A DNA stretch of 64,000 nucleotides from Pseudomonadota bacterium (lineage in GTDB: Bacteria; Pseudomonadota; Alphaproteobacteria; G022571365). The stretch is taken from assembly GCA_022571365.1 (NCBI GenBank), contig JACZXZ010000001.1:39534-103533 (forward strand). The letters run 5' to 3'. Every line of letters begins with the position of its first letter. The stretch's first letter is position 1. Of the stretch, positions 46,401-55,988 are shown one piece after another. The notes under the pieces are model-generated. The model worked only from the letters and a program-made list of their open reading frames with translations, was not told where the DNA came from and did not search any database. The position numbers and the translations under genes were made by a program.

Positions 46401-46904
46401 ATGGCCGGCGGCACCCGGAAGGCTTCGGCCACGGCACGGCGCCGGGCCGCGCGTCTGGCGGCGGTGCAGGCGCTGTACCAGATCGAGCTGACCTCCGACC
46501 CGGCCGACGCGGTGGCGCGGAAATTCCTCGAACATCGACTCGGCCGGGAGCGCGATGACGAGATCGAGGCCGATCAGAGCCTGTTCGCCGATATCGTGCA
46601 GGGCGTGGCGTCGCGGCGCCGGGAGCTCGACGCGTTGATCGCCTCGGTCCTGGTTGAGGGTTGGACGGTCGAGCGGCTGGAACTGGTCCTCAAGCTGATT
46701 CTGAGAGCCGGCGCCTACGAGCTTCAGGCTCGGCCCGACGTGCCGGCGCGGGTCTGCATCACCGAATATGTCGACCTCGCCCACGCGTTCTTTGACGGCA
46801 AGGAGCCCGGTCTCACGAACGGCGTGCTCGACCATCTGGCGCGTATGCTTCGGCCGGACGAGATGGGATTGTTGAAGCGTGAGCGGCAGAAAACCACCGG
46901 GTGA
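46401..46904 (+). CDS. nusB: Transcription antitermination factor NusB
   Basis: NusB binds boxA RNA with S10 in rRNA antitermination. The 167-residue all-helical protein has ARRRAARLAAVQALYQIE, LFADIVQGVASRRRELDALI, LRAGAYELQARPDVPARVCI and a C-terminal DGKEPGLTNGVLDHLAR. The ATG at 46401 was preferred to an in-frame TTG 9 bp upstream. It overlaps thiL. Confidence 0.95.
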   Translation: MAGGTRKASATARRRAARLAAVQALYQIELTSDPADAVARKFLEHRLGRERDDEIEADQSLFADIVQGVASRRRELDALIASVLVEGWTVERLELVLKLILRAGAYELQARPDVPARVCITEYVDLAHAFFDGKEPGLTNGVLDHLARMLRPDEMGLLKRERQKTTG

Positions 46905-47868
46905 GTTCGCGCTCATCGCGCGCTACTTCGCACCGCTTGCCAAAGGCTATCCCGGCGCCCTGGATCTCACCGACGACGCCGCGCTGGTCGAGGTCGATCC
47001 GGGCTGCCGGCTGGTCGTGACCGCGGACGCATTGGTGGCCGGCGTCCATTTCCTCGCCGACGATCCGCCCGATCTGGTTGCCAAGAAGGCGCTCCGGGTC
47101 AGCCTCTCCGATCTTGCCGCCATGGGTGCGCGCCCGTTCGCCTACATGTTGACCGTGGTCCTGCCGACCGATACGGCCGCCGACTGGCTCGAGCGCTTTG
47201 TCGCCGGATTGGCGGCGGACCAGGAGACGTTCGGCCTCTCGCTCATCGGCGGCGACACGGTTGCCGCCGCCGGGCCGGTGAGCCTGTCGGTGACCGCCCT
47301 GGGACAGGTCCCGGTGGGCGCGGAGCTTCGTCGCTCGGCGGCGCAGGCCGGAGACGCCGTGTTTATCTCCGGCACCGTTGGCGACGCCGCCCTCGGGCTC
47401 CGGATCCTGCGCGGAGAGGTGGGCGGGCTGGCGTCCGCCGAGCGCGACCACCTGGTCCGGCGCTATCGGCTACCCGAGCCGCGCCTGAACTTGGGAAGCC
47501 GTCTCGCCGGCCTCGCCCGGGCGGCGATCGATGTCTCCGACGGGCTTGTCGCCGATCTCGGTCACATCTGCACCGCTTCGGGCCTGGCGGCCGTGATCGA
47601 AGCCGCGCAACTTCCCCTGTCGGCCGCCGCGCGGACTGCGCTGGAGCGGGATCCAGGGCTCATGAAGGTGGTGCTCACCGGCGGCGACGACAACGAGTTG
47701 CTGTTCACCGTTCCCGAAGACGACAGGGACAGGGTGCGGGCGCTCGCCGACGAGATCGGACTGAAGCTGACCCAAATCGGCGGCATCGTCGAGGGGTCCG
47801 GCGTCAAGGTCGTCGATGAAGCCGGGGCGGAGATCGCTCTCGGGCAAGGCGGCTGGCGGCACTTCTGA
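46879..47868 (+). CDS. thiL: Thiamine-monophosphate kinase
   Basis: ThiL phosphorylates thiamine monophosphate to the active diphosphate cofactor. The 329-residue product has DDAALVEVDPG, TADALVAGVHFLAD, KALRVSLSDLAAMGA, LIGGDTV and IDVSDGLVADLGHI motifs of the AIR synthase-related fold. The GTG start lies inside nusB. It ends the nrdR-to-thiL run. Confidence 0.95.
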   Translation: MSGRKPPGEFALIARYFAPLAKGYPGALDLTDDAALVEVDPGCRLVVTADALVAGVHFLADDPPDLVAKKALRVSLSDLAAMGARPFAYMLTVVLPTDTAADWLERFVAGLAADQETFGLSLIGGDTVAAAGPVSLSVTALGQVPVGAELRRSAAQAGDAVFISGTVGDAALGLRILRGEVGGLASAERDHLVRRYRLPEPRLNLGSRLAGLARAAIDVSDGLVADLGHICTASGLAAVIEAAQLPLSAAARTALERDPGLMKVVLTGGDDNELLFTVPEDDRDRVRALADEIGLKLTQIGGIVEGSGVKVVDEAGAEIALGQGGWRHF

Positions 47869-48156
47869 ATCGCGGCGCCCTTAGCCTTCGCACGAGCTTC
47901 ACCAACTGAGGAAGAAACAGTCGGTCGCCCAAAGCAGTCGGCGCCCGCGGCCACGGCCTTGAGGAGTTCCCGGAGCCGTTGGCTCCCGTCTCGCTAACGC
48001 GCCAAGCTTAGGGGCGCCGCCCCGGGCCACGCATTGGTTGCGTTCGGCTGCGGGTTCTGGCATTTTCCGCGCGCCTTTCCCACCGCTTAGACAGCGGAAC
48101 CTGGGCGTCCTTCCGGCCAGGGTCCTTGGCGCGTAGTTTCAAAGGGGTCTCCGTTG

Positions 48157-50235
48157 ATGTCCGAATGGTCCTGGTTCATTCTGGCCTCAGGCGTGCTGGC
48201 GCTCCTCTACGGGGCGGTCGCCAGCCGTCAGGTTCTGGCGGCGAGCGCCGGCTCGGAACGCATGCAGGAGATCGCCGCCGCGATTCAGGAGGGCGCGCGC
48301 GCCTATCTCAACCGCCAGTACCGGACCATCGCGCTGGTCGGCATCGCGATCGGCGTGCTGCTCGGAATCCTGTTGGGACTCTACGTCGCCGTCGGCTACT
48401 TCATCGGCGCGATCCTGTCCGCCGCCGCCGGCTATATCGGCATGAACGTGTCGGTGCGGGCCAATGTGCGGACCGCGGAGGCCGCCCGCTCCGGCTTGAA
48501 ACCGGCGCTCGCCATCTCCTTCAAGGCGGGCACCGTGACCGGCATGCTGGTGGTCGGCCTCGGCTTGCTGGGCGTTTCCGCGTATTACATGATCCTGCGC
48601 GGCCTCGGGATGGAGCTGCGCCCGATCCTCGAGGCGCTGATGGCGCTGGGCTTCGGCGGTTCGCTGATCTCGATCTTCGCCCGCCTGGGCGGCGGCATCT
48701 TCACCAAGGGGGCGGATGTGGGCGCCGACCTGGTCGGCAAGATCGAGGCCGGCATTCCCGAGGACGATCCGCGCAACCCGGCGGTGATCGCCGACAACGT
48801 CGGCGACAATGTCGGCGACTGCGCCGGCATGGCCGCCGACCTGTTCGAGACCTACGCCGTGACCATGGTCGTGACCATGCTGCTCGCGGCCCTGTTCTTT
48901 GAGGGCGCCCTTCAGGAAAAAATGATGCTCTATCCGCTGGCGATCGGGGCGGTGTGCATCATCGGCTCGATCGTGGGGATCTTCTTCGTCCGCCTCGGCG
49001 CCGACGAAAAGATCATGAAGGCGCTGTACAAGGGATTCATCGCCAGCGCCGCGATCTCGGCGGTGCTGGTCGCCTTCGTGACCTGGAACATGCTGGGCTT
49101 CACCGACGAATACCGGATCGGCGAGCGGGTCTTTCAGGGACGCCACCTGTTGTACTGCGGGCTGGTCGGCCTCGCCGTCACCGGCCTTTTGATCTGGATC
49201 ACCGAGTACTACACCGGCACCCACCACCGTCCGGTGAGAAGCATCGCCCAGTCGTCGACCACCGGGCATGCCACCAACATCATCCAAGGCCTGGCGGTGT
49301 CGATGGAGGCAACCGCCCTGCCGGTGATCGTGATCTCAGCCGGCATCATCGTCGCCTATCTCAATGCCGGCCTGTTCGGCATTGCCATCGCCGCCACGAC
49401 CATGCTGGCGCTGGCCGGCGTGGTGGTCGCGCTCGACGCTTACGGCCCGGTGACGGACAACGCGGGCGGCATCGCCAAGATGGCGGATATGCCCGAGGAC
49501 GTCCGCAACATCACCGACGCGCTCGACACCGTGGGCAACACCACCAAGGCGGTGACCAAGGGCTATGCCATCGGCTCGGCCGGCTTCGCCGCCCTGGTGC
49601 TGTTCGGCGCCTATACCGAGGACCTCAAGCATTACTTTCCGGAGGTCGAGACCACGTTCCGCCTGCAGGACCCCTTTGTCGTGATCGGTTTGTTCATCGG
49701 GGGGCTGTTGCCCTACCTGTTCAGCTCGCTCGCGATGAGGGCGGTCGGCCGTGCCGGCGGCCTGGTGGTGTTGGAGGTGCGCCGTCAGTTCAGGGAGATT
49801 AAGGGAATCATGGAGGGCACCGCCAAGCCCGAATACGGCCGTGCCGTCGATCTTTTGACCAGGTTGGCGATCAAGGAAATGATCGTGCCGTCGATGCTGC
49901 CGGTGCTGGCGCCGCCCGTTCTCTACGTCATCGTTCGCGTGATCGCCGGCCAGGCCGCCGCCTTCACGGCGGTCGGCGCCATGTTGCTGGGCGCCATCGT
50001 CACCGGTCTGTTCGTCGCCATCTCGATGACCTCGGGCGGCGGCGCCTGGGACAACGCCAAGAAGCTCATCGAGGATGGCAGCCATGGGGGCAAGGGATCG
50101 GAGGCGCACAAGGCCGCGGTCACCGGCGATACGGTGGGCGATCCCTACAAGGACACCGCCGGTCCGGCCATCAACCCGATGATCAAGATTATCAACATCG
50201 TTGCCATTCTGGGTCTGGCCATCCTGGCGGCGTAA
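48157..50235 (+). CDS. hppA: Membrane-bound proton-translocating pyrophosphatase, K+-independent type
   Basis: This enzyme hydrolyses pyrophosphate and pumps protons. The 692-residue product has many membrane segments and the substrate-binding signatures [20 protein letters not shown] and [19 protein letters not shown], then MSVEA-like blocks and the C-terminal [14 protein letters not shown]. The site that sets potassium dependence reads [17 protein letters not shown], with Lys and Thr, the K+-independent pattern. An in-frame TTG directly precedes the ATG. Such pumps are common in Rhodospirillales. Confidence 0.96.
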   Translation: MSEWSWFILASGVLALLYGAVASRQVLAASAGSERMQEIAAAIQEGARAYLNRQYRTIALVGIAIGVLLGILLGLYVAVGYFIGAILSAAAGYIGMNVSVRANVRTAEAARSGLKPALAISFKAGTVTGMLVVGLGLLGVSAYYMILRGLGMELRPILEALMALGFGGSLISIFARLGGGIFTKGADVGADLVGKIEAGIPEDDPRNPAVIADNVGDNVGDCAGMAADLFETYAVTMVVTMLLAALFFEGALQEKMMLYPLAIGAVCIIGSIVGIFFVRLGADEKIMKALYKGFIASAAISAVLVAFVTWNMLGFTDEYRIGERVFQGRHLLYCGLVGLAVTGLLIWITEYYTGTHHRPVRSIAQSSTTGHATNIIQGLAVSMEATALPVIVISAGIIVAYLNAGLFGIAIAATTMLALAGVVVALDAYGPVTDNAGGIAKMADMPEDVRNITDALDTVGNTTKAVTKGYAIGSAGFAALVLFGAYTEDLKHYFPEVETTFRLQDPFVVIGLFIGGLLPYLFSSLAMRAVGRAGGLVVLEVRRQFREIKGIMEGTAKPEYGRAVDLLTRLAIKEMIVPSMLPVLAPPVLYVIVRVIAGQAAAFTAVGAMLLGAIVTGLFVAISMTSGGGAWDNAKKLIEDGSHGGKGSEAHKAAVTGDTVGDPYKDTAGPAINPMIKIINIVAILGLAILAA

Positions 50236-50322
50236 TCCACGGGATCATTCGCCGCCCGATAAGGCGCGACGGGTGGACGCCGGGCCTTGACGGGTGAACT
50301 TGGGGCGCGCCGCGGGCGGGCG

Positions 50323-50784
50323 CTATCTGTTAAAGGGATCTCTGGTGTAGAAGTTGCCGAAATTGTCGATGAGCTGCTGGAAAAAGGTCAGCTCCCTGCC
50401 TCTGGTGGGCGTGGTCCGGTCGATCATCTCGAGCGTCTGGCCGTCCTCAAGGTTGTAATGGCGGATATTCTTGACGAGTCCCCCGTCGTCGAACTCGATG
50501 ATGACAACCTGCTGATCGAGGATTTCCGGCTCGAAGAAAGCAAAGCTCTTGGTCTGTTTGCTGATGTAGTACCAAGTCTTGTTGTCGAAGGTGGCGATGC
50601 TCGACGGCGTGCCCAGGAGATCGATGACCTCCTCCTCGCTGTATATGCCCGGCTGGATTTCGGCGAGCAGCTCGGGATCCGGGAGGTTGCCACGCGTTTC
50701 GACCGGCAGTGAACAGGCGGCAAGCATCCCGGTGATCGCGCCCACGGCTAGGAATATGGTAAGATGGCTGGTCCGGTTTGACAT
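50323..50784 (-). CDS. bamE: Outer membrane assembly lipoprotein BamE (SmpA/OmlA family)
   Basis: BamE is a small lipoprotein of the BAM complex that inserts beta-barrel proteins. The 153-residue product has a lipoprotein signal with the lipobox LAAC (about 22-25) and the BamE core IQPGIYSEEEVIDLLGTPSSIATFD, followed by YYISKQTKSFAFFEPEILDQQVV. Alphaproteobacterial BamE proteins have this longer form. The ATG at 50784 places the signal peptide at the N-terminus. It is divergent from the bc1 chaperone gene, an arrangement seen in other alphaproteobacteria. Confidence 0.92.
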   Translation of the reverse strand: MSNRTSHLTIFLAVGAITGMLAACSLPVETRGNLPDPELLAEIQPGIYSEEEVIDLLGTPSSIATFDNKTWYYISKQTKSFAFFEPEILDQQVVIIEFDDGGLVKNIRHYNLEDGQTLEMIDRTTPTRGRELTFFQQLIDNFGNFYTRDPFNR

Positions 50785-50920
50785 CGGCCGACGATTCACA
50801 ACTCCATCCTGTTTGATCCGTCGCCGGTTTGAAGCCGGTTCATCAAACGCCCATGTCTTGGCGAACGAACATGGCACCGATGGCCAAGACCTGTCAACCA
50901 GACCGTGCCCGGAAAACCCG

Positions 50921-51466
50921 GTGAGTCTGAGGAGCTTTTTCCGCCGCTCGACCGTTAAGGAAAGCGCCCACAAGCTGTATCTGAAGCTGGTCGGTCAGGC
51001 GCGCCGGCCGGAGTTCTATACGAGCTGCGGGGTGCCGGACACGCTGGACGGCCGGTTTGACATGATCGTGCTCCACGCTTTCCTGTTGATGGCTCGGTTG
51101 AAGCGCGACCGCGACGAGGCCGCGCCTCTGCGCCAGGCTCTGTTCGACGTCATGTTCGCCGACATGGACCGGAGTTTGCGCGAGATGGGGGTCGGCGATC
51201 TCGGCGTCGGCCGACGGGTCAAGGCCATGGTCAGGGGCTTCTATGGCCGTCTCGCCGCCTACGAATCGAGCCTCTCCGCCGACGATGATACCGCGCTCGC
51301 GGCGGCGCTCAGGCGCAATTTGTATGGCACCGTCCAGCCTGAGATCGCACATCCCGCCCGGATGGCTCATTATGTCCGGCGCGAGGCCGCATCGCTTGCC
51401 CGCCAGGACCTCGAGGATCTACTTGCGGGGCAGGTCACGTTTGGGCCGCCGCCGGCCGGAACTTAA
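50921..51466 (+). CDS. Ubiquinol-cytochrome c chaperone family protein (Cbp3-like)
   Basis: The 181-residue helical protein resembles the mitochondrial Cbp3/UQCC1 chaperone needed for cytochrome b assembly into complex III: LYLKLVGQARRPEFYTSCGV, DTLDGRFDMIVLHAFLLMARL, LFDVMFADMDRSLREMGVGDLGVGRRVKAM and FYGRLAAYE. The GTG start fits the family length. It is 137 bp from divergent bamE and is followed by the DUF177-rpmF-plsX-fabH cluster. Confidence 0.9.
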   Translation: MSLRSFFRRSTVKESAHKLYLKLVGQARRPEFYTSCGVPDTLDGRFDMIVLHAFLLMARLKRDRDEAAPLRQALFDVMFADMDRSLREMGVGDLGVGRRVKAMVRGFYGRLAAYESSLSADDDTALAAALRRNLYGTVQPEIAHPARMAHYVRREAASLARQDLEDLLAGQVTFGPPPAGT

Positions 51467-51617
51467 GCGCGCCCGGCCGTGAGTCGCCCACACCAGGCGT
51501 TGCCGTTGACCGGTTCCGCCCGGGGCTTGTATGCTTGGCTCGGACCACAGGGACGAGTCGTTCCAGAGAGACTCGACGGCGCGACCCTTCTGGTCAAGCG
51601 CTTGCACGGTGAAAAAC

Positions 51618-52163
51618 ATGCTCGATCGGCAAGCTGCATTTTCACGCATCATCGCCACCGACGGCCTGGATGCGAGCGGCGTGGTGCATGAAATCGAGGC
51701 CAGCGTCGATGAGCGGACGGCTCTTGCCCGGCGTTTCGGGCTCAAGTCGCTCGACGGCTTGACCGCTACCGTGCAGCTTAAACCCGTTGGCGGCGGGATG
51801 GTGCGAGTCGACGGCAGATTCATGGCCGACGTCGTGCAGACCTGTGTGGTTACCCTGGAGCCCATTGCCGCCCATATCGCGGACTCCTTTACGGTCGACT
51901 ATTCCCCCGAGGTCGAAGACGGCTCGCACCGGGAGGTGATTATCGCACCGGACGCCGAGGACCCGCCGGAGCCGCTCGTCGACCGGAAGATCGATATCGG
52001 CGAGGCCGTCGCGCAACACCTGGCTCTGGTGCTGGATTCCTATCCGCGGGCGCCGGGGGCGACGATCGGGCCCACCGTGGGTGATCGGAGCGCAAAACCG
52101 GACAGCGCCGATGCATCCGGGCCATTCTCCGCCCTGGCGGCGCTGAAGAATCGACAGGGCTAG
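51618..52163 (+). CDS. DUF177 (YceD-like) family protein
   Basis: A 181-residue protein of the YceD/DUF177 family, found upstream of rpmF in most bacteria and linked to 23S rRNA handling in chloroplasts and some bacteria. The core segment VDGRFMADVVQTCVVTLEPI matches the alphaproteobacterial variant, followed by an acidic region and LDSYPRAPGA. Its position next to rpmF is the strongest support. Confidence 0.88.
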   Translation: MLDRQAAFSRIIATDGLDASGVVHEIEASVDERTALARRFGLKSLDGLTATVQLKPVGGGMVRVDGRFMADVVQTCVVTLEPIAAHIADSFTVDYSPEVEDGSHREVIIAPDAEDPPEPLVDRKIDIGEAVAQHLALVLDSYPRAPGATIGPTVGDRSAKPDSADASGPFSALAALKNRQG

Positions 52164-52256
52164 GCTGGCAAGCCGCTTGTCGCGGATCGGATTTTTCGTT
52201 AAGTAACTCAATTACAACCTCCGCCCGATCACGACTTCCACCTGAGGCACAGAGAG

Positions 52257-52439
52257 ATGGCGGTTCCGAAGAAGAAAGTATCCATATCGCGCCGGAAGAA
52301 GCGCCGTTCGCATCACGCGCTCAGGCCGGCGGCCCACGTGGAATGTTCCAATTGCGGCGAGTTGAAGAGACCTCATCACCTGTGTCCCGCATGTGGTTAT
52401 TATAATGGCCGCGAGATCATCAAGGCGGGGGGCGCTTGA
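52257..52439 (+). CDS. rpmF: 50S ribosomal protein L32
   Basis: A 60-residue basic protein, [20 protein letters not shown] at the N-terminus, then [33 protein letters not shown] in two parts with CxxC pairs that bind zinc. Length and sequence are typical of the zinc-binding L32. Confidence 0.97.
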   Translation: MAVPKKKVSISRRKKRRSHHALRPAAHVECSNCGELKRPHHLCPACGYYNGREIIKAGGA

Positions 52440-52469
52440 CCCTTCGATGGGCTTTCGGGAGCTGAGCGC

Positions 52470-53516
52470 TTGAGTGGACAGATCACCATCGCGCTCGACG
52501 CCATGGGCGGCGCCCGTGCGCCCGCCACGGTGGTTCGGGGGGCCAATATCGCGCTCAGGCGTTTTCCCCAGACGCAGTTCATGCTGTTTGGCGACCAGTC
52601 TCAGCTGCAGCGGCTCTTGAAGCGGCGGCGAAGGCTCAGGAAGGCATGCACCATTCACCACACCGAGGAAGTGGTGAGAGACGATGCCAAGCCATCGGTG
52701 GCGCTCAGGACCGGGCACCGGACGAGCATGCGGCTTGCCATTGACGCGGTGGGTGACGGCGCCGCCGACGGCGTGGTTTCGGCCGGCAACACCGGCGCCC
52801 TCATGGCCATGGCGAAATACGTGCTTAAAACCTTGCCCGGCATCGACCGCCCGGCCATCGCCACGTTCTTCCCCACCAGCCGAGGGGAGAGCGTCATGCT
52901 CGACCTCGGCGCCAACGTCGACAGCGATGCCGAGAATCTGGTCCAGTTCGCCGTCATGGGCGAGGTGTTCGCCCGCAGCGTCCTGGGCCTCATTCAGCCG
53001 ACCGTCGGCCTGTTGAATGTCGGGGCCGAAGACGTGAAAGGTCGTGAGGCGGTGAAGACGGCGAGCGCCGTGTTGCGCGACAGCGACCTGCCGATCGAGT
53101 TTCATGGCTTCATCGAGGGCGACGACATTACCGCCGGCACCGTCGACGTCATCGTCACGGACGGGTTTACCGGCAATATCGCGATCAAAACCGCGGAGGG
53201 GACGGCACGCCTCTACACCGAATTCTTGCGCCAGGCGTTCAAAAGCTCACCGTTCGCCCGGCTCGGTTACCTGCTGGCGCGGCGGGCGCTCAAGAAGTTA
53301 CGGGCGCAGGTCGACCCCCGCGGCTATAACGGCGCCATGTTCCTGGGCTTGAACGGCATTGCGGTCAAAAGCCACGGCAGCACCGATGCGCTGGGCTTGG
53401 CCAACGCGATCGGCGTGGCCATCGACATGGCGAAGGGCGGGATCAACGAGAAGATCAAGGAGGAATTTCAGCGCTTAGCCCTGGCCCGCGAGAACAAGTG
53501 GCGGGCGGTGTCGTAA
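52470..53516 (+). CDS. plsX: Phosphate acyltransferase PlsX
   Basis: PlsX makes acyl-phosphate from acyl-ACP for phospholipid synthesis. The 348-residue product has [10 protein letters not shown] at the N-terminus, [26 protein letters not shown] and [16 protein letters not shown]. The TTG start has GGGAG about 10 bases upstream. It sits in the standard rpmF-plsX-fabH order. Confidence 0.96.
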   Translation: MSGQITIALDAMGGARAPATVVRGANIALRRFPQTQFMLFGDQSQLQRLLKRRRRLRKACTIHHTEEVVRDDAKPSVALRTGHRTSMRLAIDAVGDGAADGVVSAGNTGALMAMAKYVLKTLPGIDRPAIATFFPTSRGESVMLDLGANVDSDAENLVQFAVMGEVFARSVLGLIQPTVGLLNVGAEDVKGREAVKTASAVLRDSDLPIEFHGFIEGDDITAGTVDVIVTDGFTGNIAIKTAEGTARLYTEFLRQAFKSSPFARLGYLLARRALKKLRAQVDPRGYNGAMFLGLNGIAVKSHGSTDALGLANAIGVAIDMAKGGINEKIKEEFQRLALARENKWRAVS

Positions 53517-53518
53517 TA

Positions 53519-54490
53519 GTGCATCGGTCCCGAATCATCGGCTGCGGCGCTTACCTGCCCGAGCGCATTATGACCAACCACGAGCTCGCGCGCATGGTCG
53601 AGACCTCCCACGAATGGATCGTCTCGCGCACGGGCATATGCCAGCGTCACATCGCCGCGGAAGACGAGTGCACGTCGGACCTGGCGCTCAAGGCGGCGCA
53701 GGCAGCGATGGACGACGCGGGTATCACGGCGGACGACATCGATCTCATCGTGCTGGCGACGACGACCCCCGACCAGACCTTCCCGGCCACGGCGACCCAG
53801 GTCCAGGCCAAGTTGAACATGACCCGCGGCGCCGCCTTCGACGTGCAGGCGGTCTGCGCCGGCTTCCTCTACGCCCTTGCGATTGCCGACAATTTCCTGA
53901 CGGCGGGCCAGGCCGAGACCGTGCTGGTGATCGGCTCGGAAACTTACTCGCGCATCCTCGACTGGCAGGATCGGAGGACCTGCATCCTGTTCGGTGACGG
54001 GGCCGGCGCGGTGATGCTGCGCAGGGCCGACGGCAACGGCAACAGCAACGACCGCGGCGTGCTGTCGACCCATCTGCATTCGGACGGCCGTCTCCATGAC
54101 CTGCTCTATGTCGACGGCGGGCCGTCCTCGACCCAGACGGCGGGCCATGTGCGCATGGCCGGGCGCGAGGTGTTCCGTCACGCCGTGATCAAGCTGACCG
54201 AAGCGGTGGAGGAGGCGCTCGAGGCAAATGACCTCACCGCCAAGGACATCGACTGGCTGGTTCCCCACCAGGCCAACAAGCGGATCATCGACGGCATGGC
54301 GCGCAAGCTCGGTCTGGCGCCGGAGCAGGTGGTGCTGACCATCGACCGGCACGCCAACACCTCGGCCGCCTCGATCCCCCTGGCGCTGTGCGAAGCCGTG
54401 CGCGACGGGCGCATCAAGCCGGGCCATCTGATCCTGATGGAGGCTATCGGCGGGGGCTTGAGCTGGGGGTCGAGCCTGGTGCGTTGGTGA
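53519..54490 (+). CDS. fabH: 3-Oxoacyl-[ACP] synthase III
   Basis: FabH starts fatty acid chains by condensing acetyl-CoA with malonyl-ACP. The 323-residue product has the catalytic triad in context: Cys in [14 protein letters not shown], His in [12 protein letters not shown] and Asn in [14 protein letters not shown]. The C-terminus ends with [13 protein letters not shown] as usual. GTG at 53519 gives the family N-terminus; an in-frame GTG 21 bp upstream lies within plsX. Confidence 0.96.
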   Translation: MHRSRIIGCGAYLPERIMTNHELARMVETSHEWIVSRTGICQRHIAAEDECTSDLALKAAQAAMDDAGITADDIDLIVLATTTPDQTFPATATQVQAKLNMTRGAAFDVQAVCAGFLYALAIADNFLTAGQAETVLVIGSETYSRILDWQDRRTCILFGDGAGAVMLRRADGNGNSNDRGVLSTHLHSDGRLHDLLYVDGGPSSTQTAGHVRMAGREVFRHAVIKLTEAVEEALEANDLTAKDIDWLVPHQANKRIIDGMARKLGLAPEQVVLTIDRHANTSAASIPLALCEAVRDGRIKPGHLILMEAIGGGLSWGSSLVRW

Positions 54491-54543
54491 GGGCGGGTCC
54501 AGGCGTTTCCGCGGCAAGGGCCGAGGGCCGTCTATGTATATAA

Positions 54544-54572
54544 TTGACGGGGTTAGTTGCTGACGTTACGAT
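54544..54572 (+). promoter_or_regulatory. Promoter candidate for ihfA
   Basis: TTGACG (54544-54549) and TACGAT (54567-54572) with a 17-bp spacer lie in an AT-rich gap about 40 bp upstream of ihfA, whose ribosome site (AAGGAGGAG) is one of the strongest in the window. Confidence 0.5.
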
Positions 54573-54613
54573 TCAGCTTCAACAATAATAAGGAATAATA
54601 AAGGAGGAGCGAC

Positions 54614-54934
54614 ATGGCCGGAAAGACGGTCACCCGGGCGGATCTGAGCGAGGCGGTTTATCAGGAGGTTGGCCTGTCGCGCAACGAATCGGCGGACCTC
54701 GTGGAGTCGATTCTGAAAGAGATTTCCGACGCCCTCATCCGCGGCGAAGGGGTCAAGGTCTCCTCGTTCGGCAGCTTCTCCGTGCGCCAGAAGGGACGGC
54801 GCATCGGCCGCAACCCGAAGACCGGTGAAGAAGTGCCCATTTTGCCTCGTCGGGTGCTTGTCTTCCGCGCTTCCCACGTGCTCAAGAACCGCATTAACGA
54901 CACCCTTACCGATACCGCCGGGGCCGCTTCCTGA
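54614..54934 (+). CDS. ihfA: Integration host factor subunit alpha
   Basis: A 106-residue DNA-bending protein of the HU/IHF family: [20 protein letters not shown], the flanking helices, [20 protein letters not shown] and the minor-groove arm with the conserved Pro ([17 protein letters not shown]). The alpha type is supported by the neighbouring MerR-type gene, as in most proteobacteria. Confidence 0.95.
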   Translation: MAGKTVTRADLSEAVYQEVGLSRNESADLVESILKEISDALIRGEGVKVSSFGSFSVRQKGRRIGRNPKTGEEVPILPRRVLVFRASHVLKNRINDTLTDTAGAAS

Positions 54935-54936
54935 CC

Positions 54937-55404
54937 ATGGCGTCTGCGTCCCGCCAAACAGGTCCCTCCCGGCGCGCCCCCAAGTCGGCCGCCGCCTTCC
55001 GCACGATCAGCGAGGTTGCCGCCGGGCTCGACGTCCCCCAGCATGTCCTGCGCTTCTGGGAAGGAAAGTTTCCCCAGGTAAGGCCCCTGAAACGCGGCGG
55101 TGGCCGGCGCTATTACCGTCCCGAGGACGTGGCGTTGCTGCGCCGCATTCGCGAGCTGTTGCACCACGACGGCTATACGATCAGAGGGGTGCAGAAACTG
55201 CTCAAAGAGGGCGCGGTCAAGGCGGCGCCCGGGCCGGTTGGCGACAAGCCTCCTGGGTCCGCCGGGAGCGAGGCTCTTCCTGCGGGCGCCGGGGGAGAGC
55301 ACAGGGCGGGACGCGGGCTCGATGCGCGGCAACGCGGCGAGCTCAAGGGACTGTTGGCGGAGCTTGGTGAGCTGCGCGATCTATTGCGCCGCGAGATCGA
55401 TTGA
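54937..55404 (+). CDS. MerR family transcriptional regulator
   Basis: A 155-residue protein with a MerR-type winged helix ([20 protein letters not shown], then [23 protein letters not shown] and the helix [14 protein letters not shown]). The C-terminal third is Gly/Ala/Pro-rich followed by a coiled stretch ([16 protein letters not shown]). This gene follows ihfA in most alphaproteobacteria, and its targets are not established. Confidence 0.92.
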   Translation: MASASRQTGPSRRAPKSAAAFRTISEVAAGLDVPQHVLRFWEGKFPQVRPLKRGGGRRYYRPEDVALLRRIRELLHHDGYTIRGVQKLLKEGAVKAAPGPVGDKPPGSAGSEALPAGAGGEHRAGRGLDARQRGELKGLLAELGELRDLLRREID

Positions 55405-55579
55405 CCGCGGCGTTGCCTCGCGGGTATCGCGCGGTTTTATAGTCCGCGGTCGGGACTCTAGGGTGGCGTGAGTGTGACGCGAAACGGCCCGAATTGTCCC
55501 GTTCGTTCCCAAATTCTCCCATTTCGCCGATTCCCGCGGCCTTGTCAAACGGCCTGGAAACCCTTAGTCTCCGGGCCAT

Positions 55580-55656
<77 letters not shown>

Positions 55657-55988
55657 TTTTTTGCAAAGGCTTAGCGCGGTCCTTCGGGGCCGCGTTTCCT
55701 CATGGATGGCGTTGCTACCCGAAATATGGCAAAACTGGCTCCATGCCGACCGGCCCGCTGGCGCGCGGGAATGCCACCAAACCGGGCTTCGTTGCCTTCG
55801 AGCAAAAGCTTGCCGACCTGCTCCTTAGAGTATGCGGCCTGCGCGCGGGGGTGGCTGAAAGCCAGCCGGGCGTGCCCCGCTCGACCTCTTCGTATTCGGG
55901 TTAATCGTATCGACGGCTGGCCGAGGTGATAATGGTAGCATTGGTCAATTAGGTGTTGGCAGTATAGGTGAGAGCTGGAACGAGAATC
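55657..55988. other. 332-bp region between tRNA-Pro and nirK
   Basis: No gene-like ORF. ccttcggggccgcgtttc at 55681-55698 is identical to part of the repeat after nirK (57426-57443), so a fragment of that repeat may also lie here. No clear FNR or NnrR box was seen upstream of nirK. Confidence 0.45.

Noticed and set aside
55702-55929. ORFs after tRNA-Pro
   Set aside because: Several overlapping frames are open at once, as expected in GC-rich non-coding DNA, and none has a family match or ribosome site.
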